Shown here one piece after another: positions 12,201 through 24,200 of a stretch of DNA of 64,000 bases. Each line of letters starts with the position of its first letter. Positions within the stretch are counted from its first letter, which is position 1. Source of the DNA: Micromonospora olivasterospora (GTDB lineage: Bacteria > Actinomycetota > Actinomycetes > Mycobacteriales > Micromonosporaceae); the NCBI RefSeq assembly GCF_007830265.1, contig NZ_VLKE01000001.1, forward strand, positions 3,782,001 to 3,846,000, read 5' to 3'. The notes below the pieces were generated by a model that saw nothing but the letters and a program-made list of their open reading frames with translations, was not told the DNA's origin and did no database searches. A program made the position numbers and the translations under genes.

Positions 12201-15200
12201 CACTCTCCCCGGCAAGCAACCCCGCCTGCCGCAACTCCACCACCCGCCACCGACCAAGCCCTGACGACGGCACCGGAGGGAACACCCAATCCCGCATATA
12301 CGAGGCCGCCTGCTGCCCGAACCGCGCCCAACGCCGGTCCGGCGGCAGAAGATACGGCGCATGCACACCGTGCAATCCCCGCGCCTCCCGGTAGAACTGA
12401 GCCGACCGGGCATCCTCCGGACGGATCGGACGCGCGTGGAACTCCCACAGCAACGCCCCACCCGCGAACGTCTCCCGACCCGAGAAATCGACAGGAATCA
12501 GACCCTGAGGAACAGACCTCGCCCCCACGCCCGCCACATAACGCGAACGGATCGCTACCGCCCCCGACTGGCCACGCCTTACCCGCAACGCCGCGACCTC
12601 GACCACCGTCCGAGGCTCCACCAACGGACCAGCACCATACGGCGACAACTCGATCACCGCCGTCGCAGGCACCTGCACCCCCGGGAGCCGGCCATCAAGC
12701 AATCGCCTCACGAGATCCAGCACACCCTCATGCCCGCGATCGCCGAACGCCAGCACCACCCGCCACACCCCACCACGGCCCTGCACCTCGTCCAGCAGCT
12801 CATCCGCAGACCGATTCCACGTCCTCTCAACCGCCCTCGCCGCCCACGTTTCGGCATCCGTCACCGCCTGCCGCTGCGCCACCACCGACAGACCTCGCGG
12901 ATCAACCTCAGCGCCCACACCATCCGGATACACCACCACCGCCTCGGCGGGGCCGGCAGCACTGGCGACACCCCGAACCGTCAGGAACACCTCCAGGGGC
13001 CACAACCGCACCGTCTCGTCCACGCTGGTGGAGGCCAGCATCCGCCGGCCCGGCCCCGCCGGCCACGACGTCACCGCCGTCACCGCGCGGGTGTGGCCTG
13101 CCAACGTCTGGAGCAGGCGGCCGTCGGCCACATCCCAGATCCGCACCGTCCGATCCTCGCTGGTGGAAGCCAGCATCCGCCGGCCCGACGCCGCCTGCCA
13201 CGATGTCACCGCCCACACCGCGCGGGTGTGGCCTTCCAATGTCCGGATCAGGCGACCGTCGGCCGCATCCCAGATCCGCACCGTCCGATCCTCGCTGGCG
13301 GAGGCCAGCAGCCGCCGGCCCGACTCGTCCTGCCACGACGTCACCGCCAACACCTCGTCGGTGTGGCCTTCCAACGTCTGGAGCAGGCGGCCGTCGGCCG
13401 CATCCCAGATCCGCACCGTCCGGTCCCTGCTGGCGGAGGCCAGCAGCCGCTGGCCCGGCTCGTGCCACGATGTCACCGCCGACACGTCGTCGGTGTGGCC
13501 TGCCAATGTCCGGAGCAGGCGGCCGTCGGCCGCATCCCAGATCCGCACCGTCCGGTCCCTGCTGGCGGAGGCCAGCAGCCGCTGGCCCGCCTCGTGCCAC
13601 GATGTCACCGCCGACACCGGGCGGGTGTGGCCTCTTAATATCTGGAGCAGGCGGCCGTTGGCCGCATCCCAGATCCCCACCGTCCGGTCGTAGCTGGCGG
13701 AGGCCAGCAGCCGCCGGCCCGACTCCTCCTGCCACGACGTCACCGCCAACACCGCGGCGATGTGGCCGTCCAACGTCCGGAGCAGGCGACCGTCGGCCGC
13801 ATCCCAGACCCGCACCGTCCGATCCACGCTGGCGGAGGCCACCAGCCGCCGGCCCGACTCCTCCTGCCACGATGTCACCGCCGACACCGGGCCGGTGTGG
13901 CCGGTCAGCAGCCGCGGGGACACCACCGCCGGCGGCGTGGCAGCACCGGCGGGAGCCTGCCCGACGTGCGCGTCCGATTCCGCGGCCGCTGCCTCAACCC
14001 GGCCAATCCGGCCACTTAACGCCCCGACACTGGTCGCAGGCACAGGTCCGGGGTCGTTTCCAGCGGCAGCCCGCCCACCCGGCACGGCAGGCAACCCCGC
14101 CAGCCCCGCAGCAGCGCCCGGCAGGGGCCACAACCGCACCGTCCGATCCCCGCTGGCGGAGGCCAGCAGCTGCCGGCCCGGCCCCGCCGGCCACGACGTC
14201 ACCGCGAACACCGAGCGGGTGTGGCCTTCCAATGTCTGGAGCAGGCGGCCGTCGGCCGCATCCCAGATCCGCACCGTCTCGTCCGCGCTGGTGGAGGCCA
14301 GCAGCCGTCGGCCCGACGCCTCCTGCCACGACGTCACCGCCCACACCGCGCCGGTGTGGCCTCTTAATGTCTGGATCAGGCGGCCGTCGGCCGCATCCCA
14401 GATCCGCACCGTCTGATCCCCGCCGGCGGAGGCCAGCAGCCGCCGGCCCGATTCCGCCGGCCACGACGTCACCGCCCACACCGTGCCGGCGTGGCCTTCC
14501 AACGTCCGGACCAGGCGACCGTCGGCCGCATCCCAAATCCGCACCGTCCCGTCGAAGCTGGCGGAGGCCAGCAGCCGCCGGCCCGACGCCTCCTGCCACG
14601 ACGTCACCGCCGACACCATGCGGGTATGGCCTTCCAATGTCTGGAGCAGGCGGCCGTCGGCCGCATCCCAGATCCGCACCGTCTCGTCCATGCTGGTGGA
14701 GGCCAGCAGCCGCCGGCCCGACGCCTCCTGCCACGACGTCACCGCCCGCACCGGGCCGGTGTGGCCTTCCAACGTCTGGATCAGGCGGCCGTCGGCCGCA
14801 TCCCAGATCCGCACCGTCCGATCCATGCCGGCGGAGGCCAGCATCCGCCGGCCCGACGCCTCCTGCCACGACGTCACCGCGAACACCGTGCCGGTGTGGT
14901 CTTCCAACGTCTGGAGCAGGCGGCCGTCGGCCGCATCCCAGATCCGCACCGTCTCGTCCATGCTGGCGGAGGCCAGCAGCCGCCGGCCCGACTCCTCCTG
15001 CCACGACGTCACCGCCCGCACCTGCTCGGTGTGGCCGGTCAGCAGCCGCGGGGACACCACCGGCGGCGGCGTGGCAGCACCGGCGGGAGCCTGCCCGACG
15101 TGCGCGTCCAGCTCCGCGGCCGCTGCCTCACCCTGGCCAATCCGGCCACTCAACGCCCCGACACTGGTCCCGGACACAGGCCCGGGGTCGTTTCCAGCGG

Positions 15201-18200
15201 CAGCCCGCCCACCCGGCACGGCAGGCAACCCCGCCAGCCCCGCAGCAGCGCCCGGCAGGGGCCACAACCGCACCGTCTGATCCATGCCGGCGGAGACCAG
15301 CATCCGCCGGCCCGGCCCCGCCGGCCACGACGTCACCGTCGACACCGCGTCGGTGTGTCCTTCCAACGTCCGGACCAGGCGGCCGTCGGCCGCATCCCAG
15401 ATCCGCACCGTCCGATCCGCGCCGGCGGAGGCCAGCAGCCGCCGGCCCGACGCCTCCTGCCACGACGTCACCGCCCACACTTCGTCGGTGTGGCCTTCCA
15501 ACGTCTGGAGCAGGCGGCCGTCGGCCGCATCCCAGATCCGCACCGTCTCGTCCATGCTGGTGGAGGCCAGCAGCTGCCGGCCCGACTCGTCCTGCCACGA
15601 CGTCACCGCCGACACTTCGTCGGTGTGGCCTTCCAACGTCTGGATCAGGCGGCCGTCGGCCGCATCCCAGATCCGCACCGTCTCGTCCGCGCTGGTGGAG
15701 GCCAGCAGCTGCCGGCCCGACTCGTCCTGCCACGACGTCACCGCCGACACCTCGTCGGTGTGGCCTTCCAACGTCTGGAGCAGGCGGCCGTCGGCCGCAT
15801 CCCAGATCCGCACCGTCCGATCCCCGCTGGCGGAGGCCAGCAGCTGCCGGCCCGGCCCCGCCGGCCACGATGTCACCGCGAACACCGTGCTGGTGTGGTC
15901 TTCCAATGTCTGGAGCAGGCGGCCGTCGGCCGCATCCCAGATCCGCACCGTCTCGTCCGCGCTGGCGGAGGCCAGCAGCTGCCGGCCCGGCCCCGCCTGC
16001 CACGACGTCACTGCCCACACCGTGCCGGTGTGGCCTCTTAATGTCTGGAGCAGGCGGCCGTCGGCCGCATCCCAGATCCGCACCGTCCGATCCGTGCCGG
16101 CCGAGGCCCGCAGCCACCGGCCCGACGCCTCCTCCCACGACGTTGACGCGTACACCAGGCCGGGGTGGCCGGGCAGCAGCTGCGGGGACACCGCCGGCGG
16201 CGTGGCAGCACCGGCGGGAGCCTGCCCGACGTGCGCGTCCGGCTCCGCGGTCGCTGCCTCACCCTGGCCAATTCGGCCACTCAATTCCCCGATACTGGTC
16301 GCGGGCACAGGTGCGGGGTTGTTTCCAGCGGTAACCCGCCCACCCGGCACGGCAGGCAGCCCCGCCAGCCCCGCAGCAGCGCCCGGCAGGGTCCACAACC
16401 GCACCGTCCGATCCCTGCTGGCGGAGGCCAGCATCCGCTGGCCCGGCCCCGCCTGCCACGACGTCACCGCCACCACCGGGCCGGTGTGGCCTTCCAACGT
16501 CTGGATCAGGCGACCGTCGGCCGCATCCCAGATCCGCACCGTCCGATCCGCGCCGGCAGAGGCCAGCAGCCACCGGCCCGGCCCCGCCTGCCACGACGTC
16601 ACCGCGTACACCGGGCCGGTGTGGCCTTCCAACGTCCCGACCAGGCGACCCTCGGCCGCATCCCAGATCCGCACCGTCTCGTCCCCGCTGGCGGAGGCCA
16701 GCAGCCGCCGGCCCGACTCCTCCTGCCACGACGTCACTGCCCACACCATGCCGGTGTGGCCTTCCAACGTCTGGAGCAGGCGGCCGTCGGCCGCATCCCA
16801 GATCTGCACCGTCTCGTCCCGGCTGGCGGAGGCCAGCAGCCGCCGGCCCGACTCGTCCTGCCACGACGTCACCGCCGCCACCGTGTCGGTGTGGTCTTCC
16901 AACGTCTGGAGCAGGCGGCCGTCGGCCGCATCCCAGATCCGCACCGTCTCGTCCCAGCTGGCGGAGGCCAGCAGCCGCCGGCCCGACTCCTCCTGCCACG
17001 ACGTCACCGCCGACACCTCGTCGGTGTGGCCTGCCAATGTCCGGATCAGGCGGCCGTCGGCCGCATCCCAGATCCGCACCGTCTGATCCATGCTGGCGGA
17101 GGCCAGCATCCGCTGGCCCGACGCCGCCTGCCACGATGTCACCGCCCACACCGGGTCGGTGTGGCCTGCCAATGTCTGGATCAGGTGGCCGTCGGCCGCA
17201 TCCCAGATCCGCACCGTCTCGTCCCCGCTGGCGGAGGCCAGCAGCCGCCGGCCCGACGCCTCCTGCCACGACGTCACCGCGAACACCGTGCCGGTGTGGC
17301 CGGTCAGCAGCTGCGGGGGCACCACCGGCGGCGGCGTGGCAGCGCCGGCGGGAGCCTGTCCGACGTGCGCGTCCAGCTCCGCGGCCGCTGCCTCACCCTG
17401 GCCAATTCGGCCACTCAATTCCCCGATACTGGTCGCGGGCACAGGTGCGGGGTCGTTTCCAGCGGCAACCCGCCCACCCGGCACGGCAGGCAACCCCGCC
17501 AGCCCCGCAGCACCATCCGGCAGGGTCCACAACCGCACTGTCCGATCCTCGCTGGCGGAGGCCAGCACCTGCCGGCCCGACTCCTCCTGCCACGATGTCA
17601 CCGCGAACACCGTGCCGGTGTGGTCTTCCAATGTCCGGAGCAGGCGGCCGTCGGCCGCATCCCAGATCCGCACCGTCTGATCCCCGCTGGCGGAGGCCAG
17701 CATCCGCCGACCCGGCCCCGCCTGCCACGACGTCACCGCCCGCACCGTGCCGGTGTGGCCTTCCAACGTCCGGACCGGGCGGTCGTCGGCCGCATCCCAG
17801 ATCCGCACCGTCCGATCCGCGCCGGCGGAGGCCAGCAGCCGCCGGCCCGACTCCTCCTGCCACGACGTCACCGCGAACACCGTGCCGGTGTGGCCTCTTA
17901 ATGTTTGGAGCAGGCGACCGTCGGCCGCATCCCAGATCCGCACCGTCCCATCCATGCCGGCGGAGGCCAGCAGCCGCCGGCCCGACTCCTCCTGCCACGA
18001 CGACACCGCCCACACCGAGCCGGTGTGGCCTGCCAACGTCCGGACCAGGCGGCCGTCGGCCGCATCCCAGATCCGCACCGTCTCGTCCAAGCTGGCGGAG
18101 GCCAGCAGCCGCCGGCCCGACTCCTCCTGCCACGACGTCGACGCGTACACCGGGCCGGTGTGGCCTTCCAACGTCCGGACCAGGCGACCGTCGGCTGCAT

Positions 18201-21200
18201 CCCAGATCCGCACCGTCCGATCCCCGCTGGCGGAGGCCAGCAGCCGCCGGCCCGACTCCTCCTGCCACGATGTCACCGCCCACACCATGCCGGTGTGGCC
18301 TGCCAACGTCCCGAGCAGGCGACCGTCGGCCGCATCCGAGATCCGCACCCTCCCATCCCTGCTGGCGGAGGCCAGCAGCCGCCGGCCCGACTCCTCCCAC
18401 GACGTCACCGCCGACACCGGGCCGGTGTGGCTGGTCAGCAACTGCGGAGACACCACCGGCGGCGACGTGGCAGCACCGGCGGGAGCCTGCCCGACGTGCG
18501 CGTCCAACTCCGCGGCCGCTGCCTCAATCCGGCCAATCCGGCCGCTCAACGCAGCGATGTCGGACACCGATCGGACGTACTCGCTCAGGTCACGCGACCC
18601 CCGCGCGAGCCTGAGGTCCCGCAGCCCGTCGAGGTACCGGTCGGACAGCCGATCCAGGACCGACCGCGCCTGGCCGACGTCCTGGCCGCGTTCGGCCGCC
18701 TCCACCAACGGCCTCTCAGCGGCTTGAAGTCTGTCAATACGCGCCGCATGGCCACCGACCAGAGCCTCCCACCGCTGGATGAGATGATCGGTGATGGTGG
18801 CCGCGCCACCGAGAGCGGCGGCATGCACCGTATCGACGAACAACGGATAGAACGTACCCATTTCCTCATCGGCCGGACCGCGCCCACCACCCGAACCGGG
18901 TGACACGAACTCGACCAACATCAACGGCGCGTTTCCGTCGCGTCCCACCACCGGGTGTCCGTACCACCTGCGGTCGCCTCCTTGCTCGACGACCTGGACC
19001 CGCACCTGGAAAAGCTCCGCCAACTCGTTGAGGAACCCACCCGAATACACTTCGGCACCGCGCGCAGACCGCAGATCCCGGATCACCACATGATCGGAAC
19101 CCAGCCGCCCCTCCATCCGGTCCAGCAGCGCCTGCGCCCGTGTCTCCACGTTGTCGAACCCGTGATACTGGCCCGGCCGCACACCATTGAGCGTCTGCGC
19201 CAACGAGTCCAGCAAACACAGCAGCCCGTCGCCCCGGCGATCCCCCCGGTGCATCCACTCCGGCAACCCACCCGCCGACGGCTGCCCCCCACCCGGAGCC
19301 ACACCGTCCGGCCCGGCCACCCACTCGTACACCACCGGAGCATCGCCGGCGTGTGGTGACGGTGCCGGTTGCGGTGGTGGCACGGTTACGCTGGCCTGCC
19401 CCGGCAACACCGCCGCCCGAGCCGGCAGCAACCGGATCTGTTCCTCCAACAACTCCCGCGCCAACCCGAACGCGCTCACCGCGGAGAGCAACTCCGCGCT
19501 CCGCTGCTCGGACACCCCCGGCACCCGCCCCACCACGTCCACCCGCCGCGGCACCAGCGGCACGTCCAGGGCAGCCCGGAGCCTGGAAACCCGCGCTCGC
19601 GGGTCTGCCGGACCGTCCGCCGACCACAACAACGCCACGTCCCCGCCATGATCAGCCAGGAACCGGGTGAACTCCGCCCCACTGCGAGACCGCACGCGGG
19701 ACAGGTCAGCCTGCCGCCGCCCAGCGTATCCTCGAACCACGACCGGTCCGTCCGATCCCGTAAAGAGGACCCAGGCGCCCAGATACACCGCCCGCAACAC
19801 GTCCCGGACGGCATCCGGGACCGTCGCGCCCCCTGCGGCCAAGACGATCCCCGGTGGCACCGCCGCGGCCCACACCCGCCCAATCTGGTCCGCTACCAGG
19901 CCTTCCACCTCACCGGTCAGCCCAGCCCTCGCGAACGCCGTCACCAACTGCTGACTGTCGCCGTGCCCCGCCCATTCCTCCAGCCGCAGATCGAGCCGAT
20001 CCGTTACCGCAGCCCCACCCACCCACTCGCGTGTATGCCGGACCAACTCCGCACCCAACGCGACCAGCTGCTCCACCCGCTCACCCATCCGGCGGTGCGC
20101 CCGCACCCCTACCGTGCCGGCGGCGTCCGGGGTCGACAGGTCGACCGCCAGCGGATCGGTCACGGTCACATCGGGAAGCATCGCCGTCAGTTCCGGAACC
20201 CGAGCCCGCCACTGCTCAGCCGCCCCGCCCGGTTGCAGCGCCGCCGCGATCGGGGGCAACTCGGACCGCACCCGGGTCCAACTCTGCGCCTCGACGAGGT
20301 TCGACGCCTCCCGAGTGCCTACCACCGGCTGGCCGGCGGCCATCTCACCCATCCGCACCGGCCACAGGTCACCCTCCGCCACATGCGCCAACACCACCGG
20401 CGATGCCCGCCCACCGAACCCGTGCACCACCACATACACCGGCTCCCGCAACCCCGACTCCACCGGCGGCAACGCACTGTTCAGGAACGTGTCGAACAAT
20501 GTGTCCACGACCGCCGTGGGATGCACCGGATGCGGTTGCGGCACACCCACCACCAACACCCGCGCGCCATCCGGCACCCACCCCACCGGCCCCACGTCCG
20601 GCGTCGCCCCCGCCACACTCTCCCCGGCAAGCAACCCCGCCTGCCGCAACTCCACCACCCGCCACCGACCAAGCCCTGACGACGGCACCGGAGGGAACAC
20701 CCAATCCCGCATATACGAGGCCGCCTGCTGCCCGAACCGCGCCCAACGCCGGTCCGGCGGCAGAAGATACGGCGCATGCACACCGTGCAATCCCCGCGCC
20801 TCCCGGTAGAACTGAGCCGACCGGGCATCCTCCGGACGGATCGGACGCGCGTGGAACTCCCACAGCAACGCCCCACCCGCGAACGTCTCCCGACCCGAGA
20901 AATCGACAGGAATCAGACCCTGAGGAACAGACCTCGCCCCCACGCCCGCCACATAACGCGAACGGATCGCTACCGCCCCCGACTGGCCACGCCTTACCCG
21001 CAACGCCGCGACCTCGACCACCGTCCGAGGCTCCACCAACGGACCAGCACCATACGGCGACAACTCGATCACCGCCGTCGCAGGCACCTGCACCCCCGGG
21101 AGCCGGCCATCAAGCAATCGCCTCACGAGATCCAGCACACCCTCATGCCCGCGATCGCCGAACGCCAGCACCACCCGCCACACCCCACCACGGCCCTGCA

Positions 21201-24200
21201 CCTCGTCCAGCAGCTCATCCGCAGACCGATTCCACGTCCTCTCAACCGCCCTCGCCGCCCACGTTTCGGCATCCGTCACCGCCTGCCGCTGCGCCACCAC
21301 CGACAGACCTCGCGGATCAACCTCAGCGCCCACACCATCCGGATACACCACCACCGCCTCGGCGGGGCCGGCAGCACTGGCGACACCCCGAACCGTCAGG
21401 AACACCTCCAGGGGCCACAACCGCACCGTCTGATCCATGCTGGTGGAGGCCAGCATCCGCCGGCCCGGCCCCGCCGGCCACGACGTCACCCCCCGCACCG
21501 GGCCGGTGTGGTCTGCCAACGTCTGGAGCAGGCGGCCGTCGGCCGCATCCCAGATCCGCACCGTCTCGTCCCCGCTGGCGGAGGCCAGCAGCCGCCGGCC
21601 CGACGCCTCCTGCCACGACGTCACCGCCGACACCGCGTCGGTGTGGCCTTCCAACGTCTGGAGCAGGCGGCCGTCGGCCGCATCCCAGATCCGCACCGTC
21701 TCGTCCCAGCTGGCGGAGGCCAGCAGCCGCCGGCCCGACGCCTCCTGCCACGACGTCACCGCCGACACGTCGTCGGTGTGGCCTTCCAACGTCCGGATCA
21801 GGCGACGGTCGGCCGCATCCCAGATCCGCACCGTCTCGTCCATGCTGGCGGAGGCCAGCAGCCGCCGGCCCGACGCCTCCTGCCACGACGTCACCGCCAA
21901 CACCGCGCCGCTGTGGCCTTCCAACGTCCCGACCAGGCGACCGCCGGCCGCATCCCAGATCCGCACCGTCTCGTCGAAGCTGGCGGAGGCCAGCAGCCGC
22001 AGCCGCCGGCCCGACCCCTCCTGCCACGACGTCACCGCCATCACCGGGCCGGTGTGGCCTGCCAATGTCCGGATCAGGCGGCCGTCGGCCGCATCCCAGA
22101 TCCGCACCGTCCGACCCATGCCGGCGGAGGCCAGCAGCCGCCGGCCCGGCCCCGCCTGCCACGACGTCACCGCCATCACCGGGCCGCTGTGGCCTGCCAA
22201 TGTCCGGATCAGGCGGCCGTCGGCCGCATCCCAGATCCGCACCGTCCGATCCCTGCTGGCGGAGGCAAGCAGCCGCTGGCCCGACTCCTCCTGCCACGAC
22301 GTCGACGCGAACACCGGGCCGGTGTGGCCGGTCAGCCGCCGCGAGGACATCACCACCGCCGGCGGCGGCGTGGCAGCACCGGCGGGAGCCTGCCCGACGT
22401 GCGCGTCCAACTCCGCGGCCGCGGCCTCAACCCGGCCAATCCGGCCACTCAACTCCCCGACACTGGTCGCGGGCACAGGTGCGGGGTCGTTTCCAGCGGC
22501 AGCCCGCCCACCCGGCACGGCAGGCAACCCCGCCAGCCCTGCAGCACCATCTGGCAGGGGCCACAACCGCACCGTCTGATCCCCGCCAGCGGAGGCCAGC
22601 ATCCGCCCGCCCGACCCCGCCTGCCACGACGTCACCGCCCACACCTGGCCGGTGTGGCCTTCCAATGACCGGATCAGGCGGCCGTCGGCCGCATCCCAGA
22701 TCCGCACCGTCTGATCCATGCTGGCGGAGGCCACCAGCCGCTGGCCCGATTCCTCCTGCCACGACGTCACCGCCCGCACCTGGCCGGTGTGGCCTTCCAA
22801 TGACCGGATCAGGCGACCGTCGGCCGCATCCCAGATCCGCACCGTCTGATCCATGCTGGCGGAGGCCACCAGCCGCTGGCCCGATTCCTCCTGCCACGAC
22901 GTCACCGCCCACACCTGGCCGGTGTGGCCTTCCAACGTCCGGACCAGGCGACCGTCGGCCGCATCCCAGATCCGCACCGTCTCGTCCACGCTGGTGGAGG
23001 CCAGCAGCCGCCGGCCCGATTCATCCTGCCACGATGTCACCGCCGACACCGGGCCGGTGTGGCCTTCCAACGTCCGGACCAGGCGACCGTCGGCCGCATC
23101 CCAGATCCGTACCGTCCGATCCATGCTGGCGGAGGCCAGCAGCCGCCGTCCCGGCCCCGCCTGCCACGACGTCACCGCCCACACCCAGTCGGTGTGGCCC
23201 TGCAATGTCCGGAGCAGGCGACCGTCGGCCGCATCCCAGATCCGCACCGTCCGATCCATGCTGGCGGAGGCCACCAGCCGCCGGCCCGACTCCTGCCACG
23301 ACGTCACCGCCCGCACCGTGTCGGTGTGGCCTGCCAATGTCCGGATCAGGCGGCCGTCGGCCGCATCCCAGATCCGTACCGTCTGATCCCTGCTGGCGGA
23401 GGCCAGCAGCCGCTGGCCCGACGCCTCCTGCCACGACGTCGACGCGTACACCGGGCCGGTGTGGCCGGTCAGCCGCTGCGGAGACACCACCGCCGGCGGC
23501 GTGGCAGCACCGGCGGGAGCCTGCCCGACGTGCGCGTCCAACTCCGCGGACGCTGCCTCAACTCGGCCAACCCGGCCACTCAACGCCCCGACACCGGTCG
23601 CGGGCACAGGTCCGGGGTCGTTTCCAGCGGCAACCCGCCCACCCGGCACGGCAGGCAACCCCGCCAGCCCCGCAGCACCATCCGGCAGGGGCCACAACCG
23701 CACCGTCCGATCCATGCCGGCAGAGACCAGCAGCCGCCCGCCCGACCCCGCCGGCCACGACGTCACCGCGAACACCGTGCCGGTGTGGCCTTCCAGCCTC
23801 CGGACCAGGCGACCGTCGGCCGCATCCCAGATCCGCACCGTCCCGTCCACGCTGGTGGAGGCCAGCATCCGCCGGCCCGACTCCTCCTGCCACGACGTCA
23901 CCGCCGACACCGGGCCGGTGTGGCCTTCCAACGTCCCGACCAGGCGGCCGTCGGCCGCATCCCAGATCCGCACCGTCTGATCCCTGCTGGCGGAGGCCAC
24001 CAGCCACTCGTCCGGCCCCGTCTGCCACGACGTCACCGCCCACACCGGGCCGGTGTGGCCTCTTAATGTCCGGAGCAGGCGACCGTCGGCCGCATCCCAG
24101 ATCCGCACCGTCCGATCCCCGCTGGCAGAGGCCAGCAGCCACTCGTCTGGCCCCGTCTGCCACGACGTCACCGCCCACACCGCGCTGGTGTGGCCGTCCA

